NCBI GenBank assembly: GCA_002505345.1
Contig: DAUY01000005.1
Span: forward strand, 1 to 57,655
Direction: 5' to 3'
From: Methanomassiliicoccaceae archaeon UBA370
Lineage (GTDB): Archaea > Thermoplasmatota > Thermoplasmata > Methanomassiliicoccales > Methanomethylophilaceae
DNA length: 57,655 nucleotides
Below the pieces are notes generated by a model. The model saw nothing but the letters and a program-made list of their open reading frames with translations. It searched no databases and was not told where the DNA came from. Both the position numbers and the translations under genes were made by a program. Shown here one piece after another: positions 24,803 through 33,295 of this stretch. Position 1 is the first letter of the stretch. Each line of letters opens with the position of its first letter.

Positions 24803-26259
24803 TCTTCATCCCCCTTTGTTTTTTTCCTGGGTGTATAAATCAGGTTTACTGCTCCGGTCCCTAGCGTGACCGGCTGTCCTACGATGATGTTTTCCGTCAC
24901 ACCTTCGAGGTGATCGACCTCTCCCACCATCGCCGCATGCAGCAGGTGGGCCGCGGTTATTTCGAACGCCGCCCTTGCGAGCACCGACGATTTCTTTCCG
25001 GACACTCCGTGCCTTCCTATGGCCTTGACGAGCCCGTCGTTGGTCATCAGGTCCGCGACCAGCATGATGTGCCTTATGTCGACGTCCAGGCCTGCTTCGC
25101 CCAGTGTCTCCCCGGCCTCGTGTATGATCGCGTTCCTGGCCGCCTCGATCCCCAGAACTTCGGCGACCTCCAGTATGCTGTTGGTCATTACGTTCGGCGA
25201 ATCGACTCCCTCGACCTTGAGGACCTCTTTCATGTTGCTGCCCTCGGTGACTATCTCATATCTGCCCGTGTCCTTGCTCTTGCTCAGGACCGCCCTGGCG
25301 ATGCCGTCGATGCCTTTTATCTTGGCGTTCTTGATGGCGTCGTACATGGTCTGCAGTTTCTTGAAGGACTGCTGGTCGGACGTTATGGTTATGCTGAAGT
25401 CCGTCTTTTCGATCAGGCCGCGGACGGCCTTGATCTTGTTCAGTTTATCGAACATGTCGTCTATCGTCACGCCGCGCTTGTCCATCTTGTGGGCGCTGGG
25501 CGTTATGATTATGCGCATGTTCGTGACGTCCGTGGATATCTCGGCCACGTCTGTGAGGACGGTCATCTCGATCTCGGATGCCACATGGCGTGCCACGCTC
25601 TCGTCCTCGGCGGCGATCCCAAGAAGGGGGATCTCCATCGACGGGGTGCTCGGAACGCGCCTCGCATCGACGATCTCTATCAGCCTGGGAAGACCCTGCG
25701 TAACGTTGATGTTGGCGACTCCCGCGTAGTGGAAGGTACGCATGTTCATCTGAGTACCGGGCTCTCCTATCGAATGGGCCGCCATGACTCCCGCGGACTC
25801 GTTCTGGTCCATCAGGTGGGAGGTGTACATCTCCCATGCCCTGTCCAGAAGCTTTCCGCATACCTCGTCGCTGAAGTCGTTCCCCGCCATGCGCGAAGCG
25901 ATGTCGGTGATGATCTTCATCGGTATGGAGTATCCCTTGGATGCCGCGAGCCCGAGAAGCCTCATCTGCTCCGGGGTGCGGTGGCGGTGGTGGGTGATCT
26001 CCTTCGCCGTGAATGCGGGCACAGCCTCTTCGACCTCCTTCTTTACCTTGGCGGTCGTCGAGCGAGACGGGCGTTTCGAGAGCTTGGTCACTATGGACTC
26101 GGCCTCCTCGGAAGAGATCCCGAGGTCCTCGATGTCGCCCTGGGATATCGTCTCCACGTCGCCGAGGGTGTTGTATTTGGTCATCAGGAGCGCGGCCGCC
26201 TCTTCGCTGACCCCGCGCCTGATCAGGGCCTTCATCGTGTCTTTCTTGGCCATTATCAC
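24799..26259 (-). CDS. rpoA2: DNA-directed RNA polymerase subunit A''
   Basis: The 486-residue product holds the C-terminal part of the largest subunit. The core starts near residue 95 and contains the trigger-loop region HSIGEPGTQMNMRTFHYAGVA. It continues through the clamp and jaw to VTLGTGAVNLIY at the end. The first 70-75 residues are an addition: a small helical unit (MKALIRRGVSEEAAALLMTK, then LGDVETISQGDIEDLGISSEEA) resembling helix-hairpin-helix or SAM-like DNA-binding modules, joined by a basic linker. It overlaps rpoA1 and rpl30e by 4 nt each. Confidence 0.96.
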   Translation of the reverse strand: MIMAKKDTMKALIRRGVSEEAAALLMTKYNTLGDVETISQGDIEDLGISSEEAESIVTKLSKRPSRSTTAKVKKEVEEAVPAFTAKEITHHRHRTPEQMRLLGLAASKGYSIPMKIITDIASRMAGNDFSDEVCGKLLDRAWEMYTSHLMDQNESAGVMAAHSIGEPGTQMNMRTFHYAGVANINVTQGLPRLIEIVDARRVPSTPSMEIPLLGIAAEDESVARHVASEIEMTVLTDVAEISTDVTNMRIIITPSAHKMDKRGVTIDDMFDKLNKIKAVRGLIEKTDFSITITSDQQSFKKLQTMYDAIKNAKIKGIDGIARAVLSKSKDTGRYEIVTEGSNMKEVLKVEGVDSPNVMTNSILEVAEVLGIEAARNAIIHEAGETLGEAGLDVDIRHIMLVADLMTNDGLVKAIGRHGVSGKKSSVLARAAFEITAAHLLHAAMVGEVDHLEGVTENIIVGQPVTLGTGAVNLIYTPRKKTKGDEE

Positions 26260-29063
26260 TCACCTCCGGACTCGTAGTCGGAATCGCCTGAGTCTTCGAA
26301 CTCCTCGGACTCTTCGTCTTCCATGAACTCCATCTCGTCCTTCTCCTTGGCGCCGTAGTCCTCTCCGACGTCCCTGTCGTCGATGCGTATCATCTTCTCG
26401 GCCACATCGTCGCCCAGGACCTCTGCGAACAGGTCGTCCAGGTCTATCGCCTTTCCGCGCACGGACCTGGTCGGGTCGACCCCGTCCTCTCCGTACTTGA
26501 ACTGGATGACCATGCCTATGGTGTTCCTGACGGTCCCGTCGGACGTCAGTTTGAGGTCCTCCAGCGCGGATACGAGCCTTCTCTGCATGTAACCGGACCT
26601 GGACGTCCTCACCGCGGTATCGACCAGTCCTTCGCGCCCTCCCATGGAGTGGAAGAAGAACTCGGTGGGCGTGAGCCCGGACTTGTACGAGTTGGAGCAG
26701 AATCCCCTTGCGTACGCGCCCATGTCGCCTTTGTGGAAGTGGGAAAGGGTCCTGTTCCAGTATCCTCTGGCAAGCCTCTCTCCACGAACCGACTGCTGAC
26801 CGACGCATCCCGCCATCTGGGACAGGTTCAGCATCGATCCGCGGGCTCCGGCCTTGGCCATGATGACCGCGGGGTTGCTCATACCCAGGTGCCTCCCTGC
26901 TATCTTACCGGCCTCGTCACGGGCGGCCCCCAGCTGGGACATGACCTTGACCTCGAGCGTCTCCCTCAGGGAGCGCCCGGGCATCTGCTCGAGGGTCCCC
27001 TCCTGGTAGGACTCGACGAGGCTGGACACCTCGGATATGCACTCCTGGCTGAAGCTGTTGATCTGGAGTACCGCCTCCTCCGGGATGTCCTCGTCACCGA
27101 TGCCTGTGCTGAAACCGTGGTTCATCAGGGCACCGAGGGCCAGCCTCGTCACGTGGTTGATGAACTTGGAGGCCTCCTCGGACCCGTAGTCGCGGGCGAT
27201 ACGGTCGACGATCTTCCCTTTGCTGTTGCCTATGGCCTTGACGTCTATCGTTCCGCAGACCAGCTGGGAGTTGCGTATCTTGACGTATGCGTCATACTCG
27301 CACTCCTCCTTCTTGCACGAAGAACAGTTCTGGCATATGTTGGCCTTGAAAGTCGTGCGGAAGTTCTTCGGAAGAACCGAGGAGAAGAGCTGTTTTCCAG
27401 TCCAGTACGCGTTCCCTTTCTCATCCTTCATGGGCTCCGGCATCTCGATGTCGGGCAGCTTGCGCATGATGTTGGCCGCCTCGAACCTGTCGAAGCGGGG
27501 ATTCAGGTGGGTCAGGAAGTAAGTACCGGTTATGTGGTCGTGGATAGCCCCTATGATGGGCCCTCCGTACCTCGGGGAGAGGATGTTCTCCTGGACCTGC
27601 ATGAGTATGCGGGCTTCGGCGCGGGCCTCCTCGGACTGCAGCACGTGGAGGTTCATCTCGTCTCCGTCGAAGTCTGCGTTGTAAGGGGGACACACGCACA
27701 GGTTGAACCTGAAAGTGCGCCCTCCCATTATCCTGACGCGGTGGGCCATCATGGACATCCTGTGCAGCGAGGGCTGCCTGTTGAACAGGACGACGTCGCC
27801 GTTTATGAGCTGCCTCTCGACGGTGTAGTCGAGCTCGAGGCCTTCCGCGACATCCTGGGCGTTGCGGTCGGTGACGCGTATCCTCCTTCCGTCGGACCTT
27901 ATGACGTAGTTGGCTCCGGGCATGTACTCGCCGTCCTCCGGGGGGGTCGGGCCGCGCGCAACTAGCTCGCGGAGCCTGTCGATGTTGTGCTCGTTGGCGT
28001 GGACCGGGACGGTCAGCTCCCTGGCGGCGAAGGTGGGTATGCCCACGTCGTTTATGGAGAGCATCGGGTCCGGGGAGATCACGGTACGGGCGGAGAAGTT
28101 CACACGTTTACCGGAAAGGTTGGACCTGAAGCGTCCCTCCTTTCCCTTCAGCCTCTGGGCCAGCGTCTTGAGCGGACGGCCGGACCTGTGCCTCGCGGGC
28201 GGGATTCCGGAAGTCTGGTTGTCGAAGTAGGTGGTTATGTGGTACTGTAGAAGCTCCCACAGGTCCTCCACGATCAGCTGGGGTGCACCCGCGTCGCGGT
28301 TCTCCCTGAGCCTCTGGTTGATCCTCAGGACGTCCACCATCTTGTGGGTGAGGTCGTCTTCGGACCTGTCTCCGGAGTCTAGAGTGATGGAGGGCCTGAC
28401 CGTGACCGGCGGCACCGCGAGGGCGGTGAGCACCATCCACTCGGGCCTGCATGTGGCGGGGTCGAACCCCAGGGTCGCAAGGTCCTCGTCGGTGATGCGC
28501 TCGAGCCTCTCGCGGACCTCCTTGGGGGTCAGCTTGTGGTTGTCGTCCACCTCCCTGAACGTGGTGGGCTTGTCCAGCTTTATCTTGATCTGTTCTGCGC
28601 CGCAGTAAGGGCACAGACCCTTGGTGGAAGCGCCTTTGGCGGTGACCTTGGCGAAGTTCTTCACGTCCATCGTGTCGCCGCCCAGCTCCTCCATGCGCTC
28701 CATGTCGTTCCTGGTGTCGTTTATCTGGTCCGGCGTCAGCATGAGCCTGCCGCAGGAGCGGCATGTGCTCTCCAGGAGCATCTTGATGTCCTTGACGAAG
28801 CCGACGTGTATCACCGGGAGCGCCAGGTCTATGTGCCCGAAGTGCCCGGGGCACTCGTCCACTTTGCATCCGCAGGTCTTGCAGCGGAGCCCGGGCTCGA
28901 TGACACCCATGCGGGGGTCCATGAGACCCATGTCGATCGGATATCCCTCGTCGTCGTAGGTGTCCGCCGTTATCACCTTTGTGGCGGACATCTTCCTGAT
29001 CTCCTCCGGGGAGATGCAGGAGAATTTGATCGAGCCGATCCTTTTCGTGATACCTCTCATCAT
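26256..29063 (-). CDS. rpoA1: DNA-directed RNA polymerase subunit A'
   Basis: The 935-residue product is the N-terminal part of the archaeal beta'-like subunit. The catalytic Mg-binding loop NADFDGDEMN is intact at about residues 458-467. Zinc sites are seen near the N-terminus (CKTCGCKVDECPGHFGHI) and in a later CPYCGAEQ segment. The last 35 residues are strongly acidic (EDEESEEFEDSGDSD). The frame extends upstream to 29228 inside rpoB, but the family start is MMRGITKRIG, where the ATG overlaps the rpoB TGA. Confidence 0.97.
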   Translation of the reverse strand: MMRGITKRIGSIKFSCISPEEIRKMSATKVITADTYDDEGYPIDMGLMDPRMGVIEPGLRCKTCGCKVDECPGHFGHIDLALPVIHVGFVKDIKMLLESTCRSCGRLMLTPDQINDTRNDMERMEELGGDTMDVKNFAKVTAKGASTKGLCPYCGAEQIKIKLDKPTTFREVDDNHKLTPKEVRERLERITDEDLATLGFDPATCRPEWMVLTALAVPPVTVRPSITLDSGDRSEDDLTHKMVDVLRINQRLRENRDAGAPQLIVEDLWELLQYHITTYFDNQTSGIPPARHRSGRPLKTLAQRLKGKEGRFRSNLSGKRVNFSARTVISPDPMLSINDVGIPTFAARELTVPVHANEHNIDRLRELVARGPTPPEDGEYMPGANYVIRSDGRRIRVTDRNAQDVAEGLELDYTVERQLINGDVVLFNRQPSLHRMSMMAHRVRIMGGRTFRFNLCVCPPYNADFDGDEMNLHVLQSEEARAEARILMQVQENILSPRYGGPIIGAIHDHITGTYFLTHLNPRFDRFEAANIMRKLPDIEMPEPMKDEKGNAYWTGKQLFSSVLPKNFRTTFKANICQNCSSCKKEECEYDAYVKIRNSQLVCGTIDVKAIGNSKGKIVDRIARDYGSEEASKFINHVTRLALGALMNHGFSTGIGDEDIPEEAVLQINSFSQECISEVSSLVESYQEGTLEQMPGRSLRETLEVKVMSQLGAARDEAGKIAGRHLGMSNPAVIMAKAGARGSMLNLSQMAGCVGQQSVRGERLARGYWNRTLSHFHKGDMGAYARGFCSNSYKSGLTPTEFFFHSMGGREGLVDTAVRTSRSGYMQRRLVSALEDLKLTSDGTVRNTIGMVIQFKYGEDGVDPTRSVRGKAIDLDDLFAEVLGDDVAEKMIRIDDRDVGEDYGAKEKDEMEFMEDEESEEFEDSGDSDYESGGE

Positions 29064-32000
29064 CTTAGGTCCTCCAGCTGAAGCCTCATGGCGACACCAA
29101 GCGAAAGCAGCTCGTCCATCAGGAGCTTGAACGCATAGGATGTCTGTACGAGGTGGATGTTCGTAGAGTTCTTGCAAACCGGGCAGTAAAGGTTTCCGAA
29201 CCTGTTCATTATCGCGACGTGCCCGCACTTGGGGTTGCCGCAGACGTACTGCTGCGTCCCGTCCGACTGGTCGAGCAGACGGTCCTTGATGACCATGGCC
29301 GCTCCGTGTCCTATCAGACAGTCGCGCTCCATCTCACCGAACCTGAGACCTCCCTGCCTGGAGCGTCCCTCGGTGGGCTGGCGAGTCAGTATCTGCACCG
29401 GTCCTCTCGAACGCACGTGCAGCTTTCCGCTGACCATGTGGTGCAGCTTCTCGTAGAATATGACTCCGGTGTAGACGTCCATCTGGATCATGCGTCCGGT
29501 GGTACCGTCGTACATGACCTCCTTTCCGTCGTTCTTGAAGCCGTTCCTTACCAGGCCGTCGCGGATGGACCCCTCGTTCTCACCGGAGAACGCGGTGCCG
29601 TCTACGAGACGTCCTTCCATCGAGCCGACCCTTCCGGCGATCATCTCGAGCACGTGCCCGATGGTCATACGGGAAGGTATCCCGTGGGGGTTGACCACCA
29701 GGTCCGGAGTCACTCCCTGGCAGGTGAAGGGCATGTCGCACTGGTCCACCAGCTTGCCTATGACCCCCTTCTGTCCGAATCTGGAGCAGAACTTGTCGCC
29801 CAGCTCCGGGATCCTCTGGTCCCTGACCTTGACGCGGACGAGCCTGGAGCCGTTCTCCGACTCGGTGACCATGACCGAGTCGACGAACCCGGTCTCCCCG
29901 GGCCTGACGGTCACAGACGTCTCCCTCCTCTTCTGAGGGGTCAGGAAGTCCGTCTCCTCCTCAAGGAACCTAGGGGGAGAAGTTTTTCCGACGAGCACGT
30001 CGCTTCCCGAGATCTCGGCCTCGGGGAATATGAGCCCGTCCTCGCCCAGCGATGCGTAGGAAAGGTCCGTGCGTGCGCCCATCACGTCGGGGGACGGGAC
30101 CTCGAAGTGGTCCTCCTGCCCTCCGGGGTAGCGGCGCTCCTCCGAGCGGTATGACCTGAGGAACGTGGAACGTCCGAGGCCCCTCTGCACGGAGCTCTTG
30201 TTCATGATCAGCGCATCTTCTATGTTGTAACCGTGGTAGGAGAGAACGGCGATGCAGAAGTTCTGGCCGGCCGGCCTGTGGTTGTACCCTATGAACTTCA
30301 TCGTCTCGGTCTGCACCATCGGCACCTGGGGATAATGCATCAGGTGGCCCCTGGTGTCGGGCCTTATGCGGTAGTTCGCCGCGGGTATGCCCAGCGCCTG
30401 CTTGGCCATTCCGGCGCCCATCGTGATACGGGGCGCGGAGTTGTGCTCCGGATAGGGGACCACTCCGGCGGCCACTCCCAGGATGACCATCGGGTCCAGC
30501 TCCATGTGGGTGTGCTCCTTCGTGATCCTGTTGGCGACGGAGAACTCTCCTCCGCACCATTTGCACTTGAGTATCTCGTCGGCGTCGCTGCCGGGGTTCA
30601 TCCAGTCAGCGTCCATGGGCGAGAGGGTGTGGTTGCAGTGCTCGCATCTTCCGGGGACGTCGTAGGGGTCGACGAGGACCAGCAGGTCCTCTTCTTCCTC
30701 GGCGTCGATCCATTCCACGATGCCCTCGCGGAATAGGTCGCTCCACTTGGTCTTCCCTTCGCGCATGCTTTCGAGGTGCTTCCTCGTGATGGCGGTCCTG
30801 CCGTCCTTGAGGATGAGGAGCGGGCGCCTGAGGCGACCCTCGTCGCAGTTGATGACGACCTCGTCCATCTCCTCGTCGTAGCGTATGTTGATCTCGTTGG
30901 AGAGTATCCCGACCCTCCTGCGCTCCCTTATCTGGGACACCAGTTCCCTGGGGGAACCGTGGGTTCCGGCCAGGTCTCCGTTGACGAAGACACGGGTCCC
31001 ATCGTCTTTGACCGAGCCGAGGCCGAGGTCGCGGAGCGTCCATTTGACGTCCTGGTCGGGGAATCCCTCGGAGACGTCGATGATCAGGGCGGCGTTCTTG
31101 ACCAGGCCGCAGTTCTGTCCTTCCGGCGTCTCGGAGGGGCACAGCCTTCCCCACTGGGTGGGGTGGAGGTCACGGGCCTCGAAGTGGGGCTGGCTTCTGG
31201 TAAGGGAGGACGTTATCCTCCTGAGGTGGGACATCGCGGAGAGGTTGGACGTCCTGTCGAGCAGCTGGGACACGCCGGCGCGCCCGCCCACCCAGTTTCC
31301 GGTGGCCAGGGCGTGGAGCAGCTTGTGGGTTAGCAGGTCGGGGCGGATGGAGGACGCGATGTTGAGCTCGTTCCTCTTCCTTCCCCAGTTCCTCTCCAGC
31401 TGGTACTTGAGGTCTTTCATGAGGCTGCTGAAGCTTGTCCTGAAAAGGTCCTCCATAAGGTCCCCGGATAGCTTGAGCCTCTTGTTGGCGTAGTGGTCCT
31501 TGTCGTCCTCTTTCCTCTTCCCCAGGGAGAGCTCGAGGACCGAGCGGGCTATGCGGCCCAGGTAGATCGCTTTCTTCATGCGGTCCTCGGAAGTGTCGCC
31601 CAGGTGGGGGAGCAGCGAGTGGTCGAGGATGCTCTCGACCTTCTTGGTCCTGTACTCCTTGGCCTGTCCTGCGGCGAAGTTCCTCTCGAGGAACAGGATC
31701 GCGTCCTCGGTTGTGTGGTAGCCGTTGGGCGCATACGTCTTCTTGTCCAGTGAAGCCTCGATGTTGGCGTAGACCGTGTTGGTCATCGCGTCGTCCGAGA
31801 CGATGGTTTCGAATATCTCCTGGTCAGACTCCATGCCAAGCGCCTTCATGAGGGCGACCAGGGGGATGGAGCTCGATGCCACGGGGACGGACACCATGAG
31901 CATTCCGTCCTTCTTCTTCTCGACGAGGGTCAGGGCGCGGTAGCCCTCCCTCTGGGAGAACACCTTGGCGGCCTCCATGGCCGCTCCGTACTTCTCGTTG

Positions 32001-32659
32001 TATTCGACCATGACCCTGTTGGGCGCCAGGTCTTCGAGCGTGATCAGGGCCCTCTCGGTCCCTCCTATTATGAAGTACCCTCCGGGCTCCTCGGGGTCCT
32101 CCTTGTTCGTTATCAGGGCTTTGTGGTACTCTTCATCGGACAGGCTGTGGTCGAGCCTGAAGCTCATAACGTCCCTGTTGAGGTTGCACCCCTTGGACTT
32201 GACCATCATCGGCATGTCTCCGACCCTGATCCACTTGTCGCCTTCGGGGATGGGCATCTCCTCCCCGTCCTCGAACACCTCGAAGCGCACGTAAACAGGC
32301 GAGAGATAGTTGAGGTTCCTGAGCCTGGCCTCCATGGGCACGAGCTCGTGGCTGTATCCGTTGGCCTCCATGACCTTGGGGGGCTCGATGCGCACGGTCG
32401 GCTTTGCGACCGGGTCGACGCCGCCCGTCTCGGTCCTTGCCCTTCCGATGCGGATCTCTATATTCCTTCCGCCGGTGCGCTCCGGGTCGAGCCTGATCGT
32501 CCCGCGCGCGGTGTCGTCCGTCGGTACGCGTATGTCGTCGACGATCCTCTGCATCCTGCTGTCGGGGTTGTCGGACGTGGCCAAGAAGTCGTTGAAAGAG
32601 GATACGTGGTGGTTTACTATGTTGCGTTCTGTGAAATAAAGGTCTACGAGGTCTCTCAT
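29060..32659 (-). CDS. rpoB: DNA-directed RNA polymerase subunit B (unsplit)
   Basis: The 1199-residue product is the second-largest catalytic subunit in one piece. Many other methanogens split it into B' and B''. Landmarks are QNCGLVKNAALI, GRCEHCNHTLSPMD, GYNIEDALIMNKSS, and GDKFCSRFGQKGV. A C-terminal zinc site reads CGNPKCGH...YCPVCKN, followed by YAFKLLMDELLSLG. It overlaps rpoH and rpoA1 by 4 nt. The unsplit form fits Thermoplasmata. Confidence 0.97.
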   Translation of the reverse strand: MRDLVDLYFTERNIVNHHVSSFNDFLATSDNPDSRMQRIVDDIRVPTDDTARGTIRLDPERTGGRNIEIRIGRARTETGGVDPVAKPTVRIEPPKVMEANGYSHELVPMEARLRNLNYLSPVYVRFEVFEDGEEMPIPEGDKWIRVGDMPMMVKSKGCNLNRDVMSFRLDHSLSDEEYHKALITNKEDPEEPGGYFIIGGTERALITLEDLAPNRVMVEYNEKYGAAMEAAKVFSQREGYRALTLVEKKKDGMLMVSVPVASSSIPLVALMKALGMESDQEIFETIVSDDAMTNTVYANIEASLDKKTYAPNGYHTTEDAILFLERNFAAGQAKEYRTKKVESILDHSLLPHLGDTSEDRMKKAIYLGRIARSVLELSLGKRKEDDKDHYANKRLKLSGDLMEDLFRTSFSSLMKDLKYQLERNWGRKRNELNIASSIRPDLLTHKLLHALATGNWVGGRAGVSQLLDRTSNLSAMSHLRRITSSLTRSQPHFEARDLHPTQWGRLCPSETPEGQNCGLVKNAALIIDVSEGFPDQDVKWTLRDLGLGSVKDDGTRVFVNGDLAGTHGSPRELVSQIRERRRVGILSNEINIRYDEEMDEVVINCDEGRLRRPLLILKDGRTAITRKHLESMREGKTKWSDLFREGIVEWIDAEEEEDLLVLVDPYDVPGRCEHCNHTLSPMDADWMNPGSDADEILKCKWCGGEFSVANRITKEHTHMELDPMVILGVAAGVVPYPEHNSAPRITMGAGMAKQALGIPAANYRIRPDTRGHLMHYPQVPMVQTETMKFIGYNHRPAGQNFCIAVLSYHGYNIEDALIMNKSSVQRGLGRSTFLRSYRSEERRYPGGQEDHFEVPSPDVMGARTDLSYASLGEDGLIFPEAEISGSDVLVGKTSPPRFLEEETDFLTPQKRRETSVTVRPGETGFVDSVMVTESENGSRLVRVKVRDQRIPELGDKFCSRFGQKGVIGKLVDQCDMPFTCQGVTPDLVVNPHGIPSRMTIGHVLEMIAGRVGSMEGRLVDGTAFSGENEGSIRDGLVRNGFKNDGKEVMYDGTTGRMIQMDVYTGVIFYEKLHHMVSGKLHVRSRGPVQILTRQPTEGRSRQGGLRFGEMERDCLIGHGAAMVIKDRLLDQSDGTQQYVCGNPKCGHVAIMNRFGNLYCPVCKNSTNIHLVQTSYAFKLLMDELLSLGVAMRLQLEDLR

Positions 32660-32928
32660 GCTTTTCCTCCCGTGATGAGTCTGTAGGCGACGAACTCCTC
32701 TGCCGTTTCACTTTTCCTTACTATTTTTACGACGCGGCCTTCTGCGATCGGGCCGTGTACCGACTCCAGCACCTTGATTCCGGCATCGCTCTTCTTGATC
32801 TTGGGGAGCTGGTCGCGGGTCATTCCCATTTCAGAAAGTACCGCATCCGCATCTTCCTCGGATAGAAGGTGATGTTCGGGCACGAGTCTGTGCTCGAGGA
32901 CGTTGAACGAGATATTGTTTGTTGCCAA
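32656..32928 (-). CDS. rpoH: DNA-directed RNA polymerase subunit H
   Basis: The product matches archaeal RpoH (RPB5 C-terminal domain): NVLEHRLVPEHHLLSEEDAD, then LPKIKKSDAGIKVL and VAYRLITGG at the end. It heads the RNA polymerase operon. TTG at 32928 is preceded by GGTAGGTGA at Shine-Dalgarno distance and gives the usual family N-terminus. GTG at 32955 in the same frame lies about 25 nt after a TATA-like ATTTTAAAAC and could be used leaderlessly. It overlaps rpoB by 4 nt. Confidence 0.94.
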   Translation of the reverse strand: MATNNISFNVLEHRLVPEHHLLSEEDADAVLSEMGMTRDQLPKIKKSDAGIKVLESVHGPIAEGRVVKIVRKSETAEEFVAYRLITGGKA

Positions 32929-32973
32929 AGTTTCACCTACCTGCTGCCCCGCCACGGGTTTGCGGGTAATACG

Positions 32974-32983
32974 TTTTAAAATC
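32974..32983 (-). promoter_or_regulatory. TATA-like box of the RNA polymerase operon
   Basis: On the minus strand GATTTTAAAA lies about 25 nt before the GTG at 32955 and about 50 nt before the TTG at 32928. It is the only strong AT-rich box ahead of the six-gene rpoH-nusA operon. Confidence 0.5.
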
Positions 32984-33042
32984 TGTGAATTTCACTTTCC
33001 TCATACTTGATCCGCCGTTCGATCGCTCATGAAGTCCATCAG

Positions 33043-33116
33043 CGGGCCTGAAGGGATTCGAACCCTTGACCACCTGATTAAAAGTCAGATGCTCTACCTA
33101 GCTGAGCTACAGGCCC
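33043..33116 (-). tRNA. tRNA-Lys (anticodon UUU)
   Basis: On the minus strand the acceptor stem is GGGCCUG/CAGGCCC. The anticodon loop is CUUUUAA (anticodon UUU), and the T arm is AAGGG-UUCGAAU-CCCUU. The discriminator is G. CCA is not encoded, unlike the Pro, Arg, Asn and Phe genes in this window. Confidence 0.95.
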
Positions 33117-33153
33117 TTAGATAGCTTAAGCTTGTAATGTGTGCTGAACTCTT

Positions 33154-33167
33154 CCTTATATATAAGG
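33154..33167. promoter_or_regulatory. Palindromic TATA-like element between tRNA-Lys and cdc48
   Basis: CCTTATATATAAGG is a perfect 14-bp palindrome, about 40 nt upstream of the tRNA-Lys 5' end. It is the best TATA candidate for tRNA-Lys if a short 5' leader is transcribed. Its symmetry could allow either direction. Confidence 0.4.
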
Positions 33168-33259
33168 TCTTGTTTTGAACCGAATACGCTCATACCCCGA
33201 AGAGAGCGGGAAGCAGGCGTCATTTCTCGCCGCTTCGACGAATTATGCGCGTTTTCGGA

Positions 33260-33278
33260 ATATATCATATAAAAGTAT
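33260..33278 (+). promoter_or_regulatory. TATA-like region of cdc48
   Basis: AATATATCATATAAAAG lies about 20-35 nt before the ATG at 33296, with no Shine-Dalgarno between. This supports a leaderless start at 33296 and not at 33245. Confidence 0.5.
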
Positions 33279-33295
33279 CCCAATCGGGAAACGTT

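Noticed and set aside
29063..29228. Extended N-terminus for RNA polymerase A'
   Set aside because: The added residues lie inside rpoB in another frame and have no family similarity; the conserved start is MMRGITKRIG.
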